DNA of 64,000 bases from Aureimonas altamirensis. GTDB lineage: Bacteria; Pseudomonadota; Alphaproteobacteria; Rhizobiales; Rhizobiaceae. Below are positions 35,373 to 44,547 of this stretch, one piece after another. The stretch spans positions 61,980 through 125,979 of the forward strand of contig NZ_JAMQCO010000010.1 in assembly GCF_023702225.1 (NCBI RefSeq), given 5' to 3'. Positions within the stretch are counted from its first letter, which is position 1, and every line of letters begins with the position of its first letter. A program made the translations under genes and the position numbers. Below the pieces are notes generated by a model. The model was not told where the DNA came from and did no database searches. It saw nothing but the letters and a program-made list of their open reading frames with translations.

Positions 35373-36188
35373 TCAGCTTTTTGGTGGAGCGAAGGATACA
35401 GTGTCCTTGAACTCCGGGATCGCATCCGGTTCCTCCGTCGGGGCACGGAGTTGAAAGCCGCTTTGGTCAATGCTCGAAATCTCGAGTGGCACGCAATCGT
35501 TTCCGATGGCTAGCCTACCGACCAGATCCAATGGCGCCATTTGTATATAGGCCTCCGCCTCGTCGCCAAGCCGAGCAACCGAGTTGCGGATTTCCGCTGG
35601 TGTCCACTTCGTCGGCACCCCCCTCACAGACAGATAATCCTCGTCCCAAATGGACATGCTTCTGCGTCTGATCTCATCGATCAGCCGCTGCGGCGAGTAG
35701 AATGGCGGCTTGCCTGCAGCAGCCATCACGATAGGCCCCAACGGACATAGATAGGTTCCAATCGAGACCAGATCGATGAAGTCGCGAGCCTTCGTCCGGG
35801 TGGCTGCGGCCAGCACCTTGTTGACGGCGAGGTCGGCAGGCATCAGGCGAGCGCCCCACTCGGCATCGCGGATCAGGGGAAGAAACCGTCGCCTGGACTC
35901 GCTCATCCATTGGATTTGGGCGTGGTCAGCCGCATCGCTTACCGACGCCTCGACTACACCGTAAACGTCTACATCGACACGAACGTTTAAACCAGCGTCA
36001 AGGAGGACGGCCATATCCCGGTCCGCAGCAGACCCTATTTCCTCGTCGGTATCATGGAAGATATCAATATCGTCCGATAGCCGTGGCCAATCCTTGTTCA
36101 ACACGACCCCGCCAGCGACATAGCTGGAGGCCGAACGGTTCACGGCGAGGTGCCTCAGGATCCGGCGCTGAAAATCCGTCAGCGCCAT
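35373..36188 (-). CDS. AbiEii-like nucleotidyltransferase (candidate toxin)
   Basis: A 271-residue protein of the nucleotidyltransferase AbiEii/AbiGii type. It shows the fold's GG (26-27) followed by RLSDDIDIFHD with D40 and D42 as the metal-binding DxD pair. The family's second signature is DLAVNKVLAAATRTKARDFIDL (119-140; K124, R135, D136, D139). AbiEii proteins are the toxins of type IV toxin-antitoxin and phage-exclusion pairs and modify tRNA or other targets with NTP. ATG 36188 starts one base after the stop of a 70-residue gene, so the two form an operon. The local GC is lower than in neighbouring genes, suggesting transfer. The usual AbiEi antitoxin is absent. Confidence 0.8.
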   Translation of the reverse strand: MALTDFQRRILRHLAVNRSASSYVAGGVVLNKDWPRLSDDIDIFHDTDEEIGSAADRDMAVLLDAGLNVRVDVDVYGVVEASVSDAADHAQIQWMSESRRRFLPLIRDAEWGARLMPADLAVNKVLAAATRTKARDFIDLVSIGTYLCPLGPIVMAAAGKPPFYSPQRLIDEIRRRSMSIWDEDYLSVRGVPTKWTPAEIRNSVARLGDEAEAYIQMAPLDLVGRLAIGNDCVPLEISSIDQSGFQLRAPTEEPDAIPEFKDTVSFAPPKS

Positions 36189-36189
36189 C

Positions 36190-36402
36190 TCAGGGACGAT
36201 AGATGGCGCGCAGCTCACGCCCGATGGCAAATGCACGAGCGTCGCCCCGTTCCATCAAGGCGGTCGCAACGACGCGCGCGCGCGCCGGCATCGAGTCGAT
36301 CGCGGACAGATCGAGATTGTCGAGAACACGGTCGCGATAAAGATAAAGCGCCTCTTCCAGAAGCTCTTCACCTCTTGAAATGTTGTCAGCGAACCGCGCC
36401 AT
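36190..36402 (-). CDS. 70-residue protein of unknown family (candidate antitoxin)
   Basis: A small acidic-basic, entirely helical-looking protein (MARFADNISRGEELLEEAL ... RARVVATALMERGDARAFAIGRELRAIYRP) with no signal peptide or membrane span. I recognise no domain. It is immediately upstream of, and one base from, the AbiEii-like gene. The start has GGGAGTAAGG upstream and follows a promoter with a palindrome in its spacer. By position it is the candidate partner or antitoxin, but unlike AbiEi it has no visible winged helix. It is too short to be an AbiEi remnant of any recognisable kind. Confidence 0.75.
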   Translation of the reverse strand: MARFADNISRGEELLEEALYLYRDRVLDNLDLSAIDSMPARARVVATALMERGDARAFAIGRELRAIYRP

Positions 36403-36425
36403 CGCCTTACTCCCTTACACGCCTG

Positions 36426-36454
36426 AAAATAGCGAGTGTAGCCACTCGCGGCAA
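36426..36454 (-). promoter_or_regulatory. Promoter with embedded palindrome for the candidate toxin-antitoxin operon
   Basis: On the minus strand TTGCCG (36449-36454) and TATTTT (36426-36431) are 17 bases apart. The spacer is filled by a 7-bp inverted repeat GCGAGTG-tagc-CACTCGC (36432-36449), an ideal autorepression operator. The same hairpin plus TATTTT could also end the scpA message, because that gene is read toward it. Confidence 0.55.
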
Positions 36455-36467
36455 TATCATGCGGCCT

Positions 36468-38630
36468 TCAGATATAGTCCGACGGTTCCTTCTGCCGGTA
36501 CCCGTGGTGCGCTTTCAACGCATCCAGCACCTCGATGGCGGCGCGTGCGATGGGCGTACCCGGCGGGAAGATCGCCGCTGCGCCGAAGTCGCGCAGCGCC
36601 GGCTCGTCCTGCGGCGGGATGACGCCGCCCACGACGATCATGATGTCCGGCCGCCCCAGCCGCTCCAGCGCCTGCCGCAGTTCCGGCACCAGCGTCAAAT
36701 GGCCCGCCGCCAGCGAAGAGACCCCGACCACATGGACATCCTCGCCGATGGCCTGTTCGGCGACTTCGTCCGGCGTTGCGAACAGTGGGCCGATGACCAC
36801 GCCGAAGCCGAGATCGCCGAAGGCCGATGCGATCACCTTCTGGCCCCTGTCGTGCCCATCCTGCCCCATCTTGGCCACCAGGATGCGCGGCGGGGCTCCT
36901 TCCAGCTCACGAAAATCCTCGACAAGCGCCGTCGCACGGACGGTTGCCGCGTCCGGCTCTCCGAAGGCCCTGGCATAGACGCCCTTGTTGACCTGGATTT
37001 CGGCCCGATGCCGGTTCCAGGCTTTTTCCAGCGCCTCGGAAATCTCGCCGACCGTCGCCTTGGCGCGGGCCGCCACGACGGCGAGTTCCAAAAGGTTGCC
37101 CTGGCCCCGCGCCGCCGCCGTAAGCGCCGCCAGCGAACGGGCCACGTCCGCCTCGTCGCGCTCGGCGCGAAGCCGCCGGAGCTTTTCGATCTGGCGGGCG
37201 CGCACGGCCGAATTGTCGACCTTCAGCACCTCGATCTCCTGCTCCTCGTCAACCACATGACGGTTCACGCCGACGACCGTCTGATGGCCGGAATCGATCC
37301 TTGCCTGCGTGCGGGCCGCGGCCTCCTCGATCCGCAACTTGGGCACGCCGCTTTCGATGGCGCGCGCCATCCCGCCGAGCGATTCCACCTCGTCGATATG
37401 CGCCATCGCCCTGTCGGCGAGATTCTGTGTCAGGCGCTCGACATAGGCCGAGCCGCCCCACGGATCGATGATGCGCGTCGTTCCGCTTTCCAGTTGCAGC
37501 AGAAGCTGGGTATTGCGCGCGATCCGCGCCGAGAAATCGGTCGGCAGCGCCAGGGCCTCGTCCAGCGAGTTGGTGTGCAGCGACTGGGTATGCCCCTGCG
37601 TCGCGGCCATCGCCTCGATGGCCGTCCGCGTGACGTTGTTGAACACGTCCTGGGCGGTGAGCGACCAGCCCGAGGTCTGGCAATGTGCGCGCAGCGCCAG
37701 CGACTTCTCGTTCTTCGGGTCGAACCGCGAGACGAGCCTGCTCCACAACAGCCGGCCGGCGCGCAGCTTGGCCACCTCCATGAAGAAATTCATGCCGACG
37801 GCCCAGAAGAAGGACAGGCGTGGAGCGAAGGAATCGACCGGCAGGCCGGCCGCGATGCCGGCGCGAATATAGTCGACCCCGTCGGCCAGCGTGTAGGCCA
37901 GTTCCAGGTCGGCCGTCGCGCCGGCCTCCTGCATGTGATAGCCGGAAATGGAGATGGAGTTGAACCGCGGCATGAGCCGCGAGGTATATCCGAAAATGTC
38001 GGAAACGATCCGCATCGACCCCGCCGGCGGGTAGATATAGGTGTTGCGGACCATGAACTCCTTCAGGATATCGTTCTGGATGGTGCCCGACAGTTTTTCG
38101 GGCGGGACGCCCTGCTCTTCCCCCGCCACGATGTACAGCGCCAGGATCGGGAGGACGGCGCCGTTCATCGTCATCGATACGCTCATCCTGTCGAGGGGGA
38201 TGCCCTCGAACAGCGTGCGCATATCGTAGATGGAATCGATGGCGACGCCCGCCATGCCGACATCTCCGGCGACGCGCGGATGATCGCTGTCGTAGCCGCG
38301 ATGCGTTGCAAGGTCGAAGGCTACGGACAGGCCCTTCTGGCCCGCCGCGAGGTTGCGCCGGTAGAAGGCGTTGGACTCTTCAGCCGTGGAAAAGCCCGCA
38401 TACTGCCGGATCGTCCAGGGCTGGTTCACGTACATCGTCGGATACGGACCGCGCAGGAAGGGCGGCATGCCCGGATAGCCGCCGACCGCCTCCAGTCCGA
38501 CGCGGTCGTCCGTGCCGTAGCACGGCTTGACCATGATACCCTCGGGCGTCTGCCAGGCTGTTCCCTGCCCTGCGTCACCAGAAGCCGGATAGCGCCGGGA
38601 CAGGGTGGAAAAATCGGGGATGGAGGTCAT
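36468..38630 (-). CDS. mutB: Methylmalonyl-CoA mutase large (catalytic) subunit
   Basis: A 720-residue coenzyme B12 enzyme that interconverts methylmalonyl-CoA and succinyl-CoA. The TIM-barrel part begins [12 protein letters not shown] and contains [58 protein letters not shown]. The C-terminal B12-binding domain has [22 protein letters not shown] with the cobalt-ligand His in DGHDRG, plus [16 protein letters not shown] and [12 protein letters not shown]. Length is normal. Its ATG overlaps the mutA stop by four bases. It links propionate, branched amino acid and ethylmalonyl-CoA routes to the citric acid cycle. No epimerase or MeaB gene is in the window. Confidence 0.97.
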   Translation of the reverse strand: MTSIPDFSTLSRRYPASGDAGQGTAWQTPEGIMVKPCYGTDDRVGLEAVGGYPGMPPFLRGPYPTMYVNQPWTIRQYAGFSTAEESNAFYRRNLAAGQKGLSVAFDLATHRGYDSDHPRVAGDVGMAGVAIDSIYDMRTLFEGIPLDRMSVSMTMNGAVLPILALYIVAGEEQGVPPEKLSGTIQNDILKEFMVRNTYIYPPAGSMRIVSDIFGYTSRLMPRFNSISISGYHMQEAGATADLELAYTLADGVDYIRAGIAAGLPVDSFAPRLSFFWAVGMNFFMEVAKLRAGRLLWSRLVSRFDPKNEKSLALRAHCQTSGWSLTAQDVFNNVTRTAIEAMAATQGHTQSLHTNSLDEALALPTDFSARIARNTQLLLQLESGTTRIIDPWGGSAYVERLTQNLADRAMAHIDEVESLGGMARAIESGVPKLRIEEAAARTQARIDSGHQTVVGVNRHVVDEEQEIEVLKVDNSAVRARQIEKLRRLRAERDEADVARSLAALTAAARGQGNLLELAVVAARAKATVGEISEALEKAWNRHRAEIQVNKGVYARAFGEPDAATVRATALVEDFRELEGAPPRILVAKMGQDGHDRGQKVIASAFGDLGFGVVIGPLFATPDEVAEQAIGEDVHVVGVSSLAAGHLTLVPELRQALERLGRPDIMIVVGGVIPPQDEPALRDFGAAAIFPPGTPIARAAIEVLDALKAHHGYRQKEPSDYI

Positions 38631-39973
38631 GCCGCGGTCTCCCCGGCTTCGAAGGCGGCAGCATCGCGGAAGACATCGAAGGCGAATGCGCCGCGCGGCG
38701 ACGGAATAGTGGCGGACGGACGCTCGCCGGCATCGGGGTAACGCGTCACGCCCAATATGGCGGCGTGCCCATCGGCGATCGCCGCGGCCCTGCGGTGCCG
38801 CGTTTGCGCCAGCGCCTGCCCCCAGGAGCCGTCATCGCACGCCGCCGTAAGGCCGCCTGCCGCCTCGAGGCGCTGGAAGGCCAGCCAGCCGGCCTCGGCG
38901 AGTTCGTCCGTCATGCTTTCGAAGGCGCCCGCCCCCGCTGCCGGATCGGCCACCGAGGCCAGATGGCTTTCATCCATCAGGATGATCTGCAAATTGCGCG
39001 CCATGCGGCGTGCGAAGGCATCCGGCAGCCCCGAGGCCAGCGTATGGGGCAGAACGCATACCGCGTCCGCACCGCCGACCGCGGCGGCAAAGACGGCAAG
39101 CGTGTTGCGCAGCATGTTGGTGGGCACATCCTGCCGGGCCAGCATGCGGAACGACGTTTCCGCATCGACGCGGATGCCGGCGGCCGGCAGGCCGCAGGCC
39201 GAAGCGATCTCGGCCCACAGCAGCCGCACCGCCCGGAACTTCGCCAGCGTCATGAACACATCGGCATCGGCGCAGAGTTCCAGTGTCAGGCGCTCGGCCG
39301 CCCGGTCCACAGGCAGACCGGCCCGCTCCATCGTCCGCAACGCGGCGACGGCGGATGACAGCACGGCCGCGATCTCCTGCACGGCATCCGCGCCGGCATC
39401 GTGGTGCGCGCGCCCCGATGCACAAGCCAACGGGCCCTGAAAACCCGCCTCCAGCAACCGCGCGATCATCGGTACGTGGACCGAGGCGGCATCCAGCCGG
39501 AACGACACCTTCGACAGCGACGGCGGCAGCCATGCCGCCTCCAGGCAGCGCAGCACGGCATCGGCGGCATCCAGGCCATGGCCATTCGCGCTGCATATCT
39601 CGACCGGCCGGCGGTCCAGTTCCAGACCCGCCAGCGCATCGCCCGCCTGCGTTGCCGGCATGCCGAAGCCGAAGGCCGCGTCGCTGCCGGCAATGCAGAG
39701 GCGCAGCACGTCCGCGCCCCCTGCGATGTCCTCCGCCGCCTGTCCGGCCGCTCGTGCCGGGTCCGTGTCGTCGATGCGCTGCACGATCCGCCACGGCGCG
39801 GCGCCGGCCTGGCGGAAAGCACGCGGCCGCGCTTCCGCCGCCGGGCCATAGAGCGGCTCGAGGATCAGCCCCTCGATCGTCCGCGAGCGCAGCGCATCGA
39901 AAGCCTGCTCGCCCAGTACCTTGGCAACGCGCCTTTGCCACTCGTCTCCGGCGCTATCCAAATTCGACGTCAC
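38627..39973 (-). CDS. mutA: Methylmalonyl-CoA mutase small (non-catalytic) subunit
   Basis: A 448-residue partner of the large subunit. It has the mutase barrel ([82 protein letters not shown]) but ends before any B12-binding domain, and catalytic residues of the large subunit are altered. Typical small subunits are about 600 residues with a degenerate B12 domain, so this is a shortened alphaproteobacterial form. It starts the two-gene operon and is translationally coupled to mutB. The 159 bases upstream are shared with the divergent FAD oxidoreductase. Confidence 0.9.
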   Translation of the reverse strand: MTSNLDSAGDEWQRRVAKVLGEQAFDALRSRTIEGLILEPLYGPAAEARPRAFRQAGAAPWRIVQRIDDTDPARAAGQAAEDIAGGADVLRLCIAGSDAAFGFGMPATQAGDALAGLELDRRPVEICSANGHGLDAADAVLRCLEAAWLPPSLSKVSFRLDAASVHVPMIARLLEAGFQGPLACASGRAHHDAGADAVQEIAAVLSSAVAALRTMERAGLPVDRAAERLTLELCADADVFMTLAKFRAVRLLWAEIASACGLPAAGIRVDAETSFRMLARQDVPTNMLRNTLAVFAAAVGGADAVCVLPHTLASGLPDAFARRMARNLQIILMDESHLASVADPAAGAGAFESMTDELAEAGWLAFQRLEAAGGLTAACDDGSWGQALAQTRHRRAAAIADGHAAILGVTRYPDAGERPSATIPSPRGAFAFDVFRDAAAFEAGETAA

Positions 39974-40132
39974 GCATCTCTCCCCGCCGGGCTTGCGGCT
40001 GCAATCCGAGTGTCAGATTAAAGCCTTTCCACCCATGTGTGAAATCTGCGCTCAGTAGTGCCTCGTGCCCGACCTTGCCGCAAGCAGGGCGGCGTGCCAT
40101 GGAACATGCAATCAGGCATCGAAAGGCGGATC

Positions 40133-41404
40133 ATGAGCCCGGCAAATCAGGACGCAGCGGATGTCGTGGTTATCGGCGCCGGCGTCGTCGGCCTGATGGC
40201 CGCCCGGGCGCTGCGCGCCGAGGGGCGGCAGGTGCTGGTGCTCGACAAAGGCGGCCCCGCCTCCGGCGCCAGCGCCGGGAATGCCGGTATCCTCGCCTTT
40301 CCGGAGATCATGCCGCTCGCTTCCCCCGGTATCCTGCGGCAGGCCCCGCGCTGGCTGGCCGATCCGCTCGGGCCGCTGGCGATTCGCCCCGCCTATGCGC
40401 TCAGGATCGCGCCATGGCTGCTGCGCTTCGCCGCCGCGAGCCGCCCCGCACGCTACGCCGGGATCCTGGCTGCCCAGGCGGCCATCATGCGGCTTGCCGA
40501 GGTGGAGATGAGCCGGGTCCTGCAGGATCCCGCCCTCGGCCGACACGCCGTGACCACCGGTACGCTCGACCTCTACGACGATGGCGCCGCCTTCGATGCC
40601 GCCGGCCGCGACCGGACGGCCAAGGAGCAGGCGGGATTCGCCTTCCGCATCGTCGGCGGCGACGAGATCGAGGCGCTGCAGCCCGGGCTTCACGAGCGCT
40701 TCAGGCACAAGGCCGTCTACACCGAAACGGGACGCCAGATCGTGGACCCCCGCGACTTCACTCTGGCACTGGCCGAAAAGTTTCAGGCCGAGGGCGGCAT
40801 CCTGAGCCGCGACGAGGTCCTGAAGGTCGAGGCGGCCGACGGCGGCGCCAACCTGATCCTGCCGGGCAACCGGCGCCTGAGCGCGCGAACCGTCGTCATC
40901 GCGGCCGGCGCCTGGTCGAAGCGGCTTGCCGGCTGGCTGGGCGACGCCGTGCCGCTGGATACCGAACGCGGATACAATACCACCTTGCCGCCCGGCGCAT
41001 TCGATCTGCGCCGACAACTTTACTTCAACGGCCATGGCTTCGTCGCGACGCCTGTAGCCGGCGGCGTCCGGATCGGCGGGGCGGTGGAACTGGGCGGGCT
41101 GGCCCTGCCCCCCAACTGGAAGCGCTCGGACGCCATGCTGGCCAAGGCCCGGGAATTTCTGCCGGGCCTCCGGACGGATGGCGGAACGCGCTGGATGGGG
41201 TTCCGGCCGTCCATGCCCGACACGCTCGCCGTCATCGGCTATTGCGCAGCCGGCAAGAACATCATCCATGCCTTCGGCCACGGACATCTCGGCCTGACGC
41301 AATCTGCCGCAACCGCACGCCTGGTGGCGGAACTGGCCGCAGGCCGGGCGCCCGCCATCGACCTCGCCCCCTTCTCACCCCGACGCTTCAAAGAGACACG
41401 GTAG
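40133..41404 (+). CDS. FAD-dependent D-amino acid / D-hydroxyproline dehydrogenase (DadA family)
   Basis: A 423-residue flavoprotein of the DAO/DadA family. The N-terminal dinucleotide site VVVIGAGVVGLMAARALRAEG is followed by PASGASAGNAGIL, the family's second motif. Near the C-terminus WMGFRPSMPDTLAVIG and HAFGHGHLGLTQSAATARLVAEL are typical of D-hydroxyproline dehydrogenase and DadA proteins. It is four bases ahead of a hydroxyproline epimerase-type gene, which would make cis-4-hydroxy-D-proline for it to oxidise. This pair suggests hydroxyproline use, although the later HypD and HypH enzymes are not adjacent. ATG 40133 is preferred over an upstream ATG at 40058. Confidence 0.87.
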   Translation: MSPANQDAADVVVIGAGVVGLMAARALRAEGRQVLVLDKGGPASGASAGNAGILAFPEIMPLASPGILRQAPRWLADPLGPLAIRPAYALRIAPWLLRFAAASRPARYAGILAAQAAIMRLAEVEMSRVLQDPALGRHAVTTGTLDLYDDGAAFDAAGRDRTAKEQAGFAFRIVGGDEIEALQPGLHERFRHKAVYTETGRQIVDPRDFTLALAEKFQAEGGILSRDEVLKVEAADGGANLILPGNRRLSARTVVIAAGAWSKRLAGWLGDAVPLDTERGYNTTLPPGAFDLRRQLYFNGHGFVATPVAGGVRIGGAVELGGLALPPNWKRSDAMLAKAREFLPGLRTDGGTRWMGFRPSMPDTLAVIGYCAAGKNIIHAFGHGHLGLTQSAATARLVAELAAGRAPAIDLAPFSPRRFKETR

Positions 41405-41408
41405 CGAC

Positions 41409-42410
41409 ATGGCCCGACATTCCTTCTTCTGCCTCGACGGACATACATGCGGCAATCCCGTGCGGCTCGTGGCCGGCGGAGGCCCGCTCCTGTCCGGCGC
41501 CAACATGATCGAGAAGCGCGCGCACTTCCTGGCCGAGTTCGACTGGGTGCGCACGGGGCTGATGTTCGAGCCGCGCGGACACGACATGATGTCGGGCTCG
41601 ATCCTCTACCCGCCGACACGGCCGGACTGCGATATCGCCATCCTGTTCATCGAAACGTCGGGCTGCCTGCCGATGTGCGGGCACGGCACCATCGGCACGG
41701 TGACGATGGCGCTGGAGCACGGATTGGTGACACCGAAAGTGCCGGGGACGCTGCGCCTTGACACGCCCGCCGGGCTCGTTGTCGCGACCTATCGCCAAGC
41801 GGGCGCGCATATCGAGGAGGTGCGGCTGGTCAATGTCCCGGCCTTCCTGCACTCCGAAGGGCTGGAGGTGGATTGCCCCGGGCTCGGCAGGCTCACGGTC
41901 GACGTGGCCTATGGCGGCAACTTCTACGCCATCGTCGATCCGCAGGAGAACTTCCGGGACATGGCGGACTTCACCGCCGGACAGCTCGTGGCCCTGTCCG
42001 GTCCGCTACGCCGCGCGCTGAACGACAGGTACGCCTTCATCCATCCGGAGAAACCGGAAATATCGGGCCTGTCGCATATTCTCTGGACCGGAGCGCCCCG
42101 GCACGGCGAAGCCCATGCGCGAAACGCGGTTTTCTACGGGGACAAGGCCATCGACCGATCGCCTTGCGGAACAGGCACCTCGGCAAGGATCGCGCAGTGG
42201 GCGGCCAGGGGAAGGCTGAAGGCGGGCGACGACTTCGTGCACGAAAGCATCATCGGCTCGCTTTTCAGGGGGCGGGTCGAGGAGGAAACCACCGTCGCCG
42301 GCAGGCCCGCGATCATACCGTCGGTTTCGGGCTGGGCGCGACTGACGGGCTACAACACGATCTTCATAGAGGATCGCGACCCCTTTGCGCATGGATTCCA
42401 GGTAATCTGA
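41409..42410 (+). CDS. 4-Hydroxyproline 2-epimerase (proline racemase family)
   Basis: A 333-residue cofactor-independent epimerase. Both catalytic cysteines are present: C90 in LPMCGHGTIG and C253 in DRSPCGTGTSAR. That Cys/Cys pair marks racemases and 4-hydroxyproline epimerases; 3-hydroxyproline dehydratases have Ser or Thr at one position. The family N-terminus SFFCLDGHTCGNPVRLVAGGGP is clear. It would turn trans-4-hydroxy-L-proline into cis-4-hydroxy-D-proline, the substrate for the FAD enzyme four bases upstream. Proline racemase is less likely because of the context. Confidence 0.9.
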   Translation: MARHSFFCLDGHTCGNPVRLVAGGGPLLSGANMIEKRAHFLAEFDWVRTGLMFEPRGHDMMSGSILYPPTRPDCDIAILFIETSGCLPMCGHGTIGTVTMALEHGLVTPKVPGTLRLDTPAGLVVATYRQAGAHIEEVRLVNVPAFLHSEGLEVDCPGLGRLTVDVAYGGNFYAIVDPQENFRDMADFTAGQLVALSGPLRRALNDRYAFIHPEKPEISGLSHILWTGAPRHGEAHARNAVFYGDKAIDRSPCGTGTSARIAQWAARGRLKAGDDFVHESIIGSLFRGRVEEETTVAGRPAIIPSVSGWARLTGYNTIFIEDRDPFAHGFQVI

Positions 42411-42418
42411 GAAGACGA

Positions 42419-42439
42419 GCGCCGGGATTGCCCCGGCGC
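42419..42439. terminator. Hairpin between convergent genes
   Basis: A perfect 8-bp stem (GCGCCGGG / CCCGGCGC, 5-base loop) lies between the epimerase and the small membrane protein gene. No T-tract is present on either strand. Confidence 0.5.
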
Positions 42440-42449
42440 CCGACGTCGG

Positions 42450-42611
42450 TCAAAACACCGCGAGATAACGCAGCAGCGAAATGATCCCGATGATGATGAC
42501 GATGGCCTGGACGATCTGCTTGATCCGGCCATCCAGCGGCAGTTGCTGGACGAGCCAAAGAACGAGGACCACGACCAGGAACGTGATCAATATACTGATG
42601 AGTACGCCCAT
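42450..42611 (-). CDS. Small membrane protein (Thivi_2564-like)
   Basis: A 53-residue, very hydrophobic protein with two spans (VLISILITFLVVVLVLWLVQQ and IKQIVQAIVIIIGIISLLRYL) joined by a short LPLDGR turn. This matches the small Thivi_2564-type membrane protein family of unknown function. ATG 42611 has GGGAG about ten bases upstream; a TTG at 42635 is the only longer option. It stands alone. Confidence 0.75.
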   Translation of the reverse strand: MGVLISILITFLVVVLVLWLVQQLPLDGRIKQIVQAIVIIIGIISLLRYLAVF

Positions 42612-42788
42612 CCGCTTGAGACTCCCTGCCGCCAATGCGGCTTACCGACCCTTGCTGTCCAAGGGCCTTCACAGGGCTGTCATCTAGCGCAGACACGCGG
42701 CGCGGCGAGGGGTCGCACGGGCGGAGGAACGCTTGGCGGCCCGGGAAGTTTTTCCAGCGGGCGCCGGAAACGAACAGGGAGGTTCGGG

Positions 42789-43178
42789 ATGAACACGCGA
42801 ACGATCATCGTCATCGCAGCGTCCGCATTCTTGATGACGCCGGCTGTCGCCCTTGCGGACTGCCACGACACTGCGGCAGAGGCGGCGGGAGCGATTTCCA
42901 AGGACGGGTCCACGGCGCCGATGCAGGCGCCGGACCAGCTGACGCAGCAACAGCCCGACGGCGGCACCACCACCAACATGGAAACCGGAGCGATGGCCGG
43001 CGCCTCCGACGGCAACGGCCAGGGCAGCGGGATCGTGAAGGACGGCAGCACCATGCCCATGGCGAGCGAGCCGGGCCAGGCGGACACGTCGGTCGCGACG
43101 TCGCCTGCGGATGTCGCGGCGCAGCAGGAAGGCGACGAGACAGCCGCCGCGCAGGCGCGCGACGGCTGCACGAACTGA
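42789..43178 (+). CDS. Small secreted protein with repeated KDGST motif
   Basis: A 129-residue exported protein. The signal peptide MNTRTIIVIAASAFLMTPAVALA is cut before DCHDT. The mature part is Gly/Ala/Asp/Thr-rich, probably disordered, and repeats the unit (S/V)KDGST(A/M)PM at about 38-46 and 83-91. It holds a Cys near each end (DCHD and DGCTN) that could form a disulfide. I recognise no domain. AGGGAGG precedes ATG 42789. It converges on the fasciclin gene across a strong hairpin. Confidence 0.75.
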   Translation: MNTRTIIVIAASAFLMTPAVALADCHDTAAEAAGAISKDGSTAPMQAPDQLTQQQPDGGTTTNMETGAMAGASDGNGQGSGIVKDGSTMPMASEPGQADTSVATSPADVAAQQEGDETAAAQARDGCTN

Positions 43179-43184
43179 GGCCGA

Positions 43185-43213
43185 GGCGCCGGGCGAAGGG
43201 TGCGCCCGGCGCC
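43185..43213. terminator. Strong bidirectional hairpin
   Basis: A perfect 11-bp GC stem (GGCGCCGGGCG / CGCCCGGCGCC, 7-base loop) fills the gap between two convergent genes for small secreted proteins. No T-tract follows. Confidence 0.6.
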
Positions 43214-43219
43214 GACGCA

Positions 43220-43822
43220 TTACATTGCCGGCATCAGCACCGTATCGACGATATGTACGACGCCGTTGGATTGCAGGACGTCGGCCTGCGTGACGGTCGC
43301 CACATTGCCGCTGGCGTCCGTGACGGTGATCCTGTCGCCGGCCATGCCAAGCGTCAGTTCCTCACCCTCGACGGTCTTGACCTTATGGGCGCCGCCATCG
43401 TCGCGGATCATCCCCATCGCGGCCTCGGCCGTCGCACGGGCCGGGACCACATGGTAGGTCAGGATCTGCGTCAGCTTCTCCTTGTTCTTGGGCTTCACCA
43501 GCGCGTCGACGGTACCGGCGGGAAGCTTCGCGAACGCGGCGTCATCGGGCGCGAAAACGGTGAAGGGTCCCGGCCCGCCGAGTGTCTCGACCAGCCCGGC
43601 CGCCTTGACCGCGGCCACCAGCGTCGTGAGATTGGAGGCGTTGACCGCATTTTCCGCGATGGTCTTGTTGGCGTACATCGGCGCGCCGCCCACGGTCACG
43701 CTGCCGCCCTCCTGCGACATGGCCATGCTTTCGACGGGCATCGAACTGCCCTTGTCGGCCTCTGCCAGCGCGACACCGGTCAGGGCCAGGCCGATCACGG
43801 CCGCAGAAAAAATCGTCTTCAT
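43220..43822 (-). CDS. Fasciclin domain secreted protein
   Basis: A 200-residue exported protein with a signal peptide cut near ALAEA and one fasciclin (FAS1) domain (about 50-198). The domain shows NLTTLVAAVKAAGLVETLGGPGPFTVFAPDDAAFAKLP, the conserved LTYHVVP and the final VLQSNGVVHIVDTVLMP. FAS1 proteins mediate adhesion or surface interactions. It diverges from the ECF sigma factor gene at 43987, a pairing that suggests it is a target of that sigma factor. GGGGAG precedes ATG 43822 by six bases. Confidence 0.93.
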   Translation of the reverse strand: MKTIFSAAVIGLALTGVALAEADKGSSMPVESMAMSQEGGSVTVGGAPMYANKTIAENAVNASNLTTLVAAVKAAGLVETLGGPGPFTVFAPDDAAFAKLPAGTVDALVKPKNKEKLTQILTYHVVPARATAEAAMGMIRDDGGAHKVKTVEGEELTLGMAGDRITVTDASGNVATVTQADVLQSNGVVHIVDTVLMPAM

Positions 43823-43986
43823 GGTTTTCTCCCCATGGTTTGCTTGTACGGTGGGCAGCTACGAGGCCTTCGGCCTGGCGGATGCATCGGCGGCGAAAAA
43901 AACCGCCAGGATGCCGCCACTCCCTGAAACGGGCATCGGCACTAGTTTGCCGGATACGCATGGACCTGCATGGGAGCCGCACGGGC

Positions 43987-44547
43987 ATGGCCCAACCAGA
44001 CGCACGCATGATCCTGACCAGGGCTCTGGAGCAGGCCGCGCATGGCGACCACGCCGCCTTTGCGACCGTCTACCGCATGACGAGCGCGAAACTGTTCGGC
44101 ATCTGCCTCCGTATCCTGCCGACACGACAGGAGGCGGAAGAGACCTTGCAGGAAGTGTATGTCAGCGTCTGGCAGAAGGCGTCGCAGTTCGATTCCAGCC
44201 GGGCAAGCGCGATTACGTGGCTGGCCGCGATCGCGCATCACCGGGCGATCGATCGTTTGCGCGCCGCGAATGCGTCGCGGCGCGCGGAAGTGGCGGAGGA
44301 CGCCGCTTACGACATCGCCGACGACCGCCCGGATGCCGCTTCGACGCTGCTGTTCGGAGAGGATCTGGCACGGCTGGGCCGGTGTCTGGAGCAACTGGAG
44401 GAGCGGGCCAGATGGGCCATCCGTGCCGCGTTCCTGACGGGGCGGACGCATGACGAACTGTCCCGCAGCGCGGCAATGCCTGTCGGCACCTTGAAAAGCA
44501 TCATCCGCAGGGGCCTGATGAAGCTGCGGGGGTGCATGGAGCCATGA
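43987..44547 (+). CDS. ECF-type RNA polymerase sigma factor
   Basis: A 186-residue group IV sigma factor. Region 2 is seen in AAFATVYRMTSAKLFGICLRIL and EAEETLQEVYVSVWQKASQFDSSRASAITWLAAIAHHRAIDRLRA. Region 4 is in LEQLEERARWAIRAAFLTGRTHDELSRSAAMPVGTLKSIIRRGLMKLRGCM. ATG 43987 has GGGAG about ten bases ahead; an ATG at 43960 lacks a site. Its stop overlaps the anti-sigma start by four bases (ATGA), the usual sigma/anti-sigma coupling. The divergent fasciclin gene is a likely target. Confidence 0.93.
   Translation: MAQPDARMILTRALEQAAHGDHAAFATVYRMTSAKLFGICLRILPTRQEAEETLQEVYVSVWQKASQFDSSRASAITWLAAIAHHRAIDRLRAANASRRAEVAEDAAYDIADDRPDAASTLLFGEDLARLGRCLEQLEERARWAIRAAFLTGRTHDELSRSAAMPVGTLKSIIRRGLMKLRGCMEP

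Noticed and set aside
36432-36449. Hairpin read purely as the mutB terminator
   Set aside because: Kept as a possible dual element, because it also fits exactly between -35 and -10 sequences of the candidate toxin-antitoxin operon and lies 19 bases past the mutB stop. Sequence alone cannot decide.
36150-38741. An 863-residue plus-strand open frame
   Set aside because: It is antisense to methylmalonyl-CoA mutase, whose B12 and barrel motifs are unmistakable.
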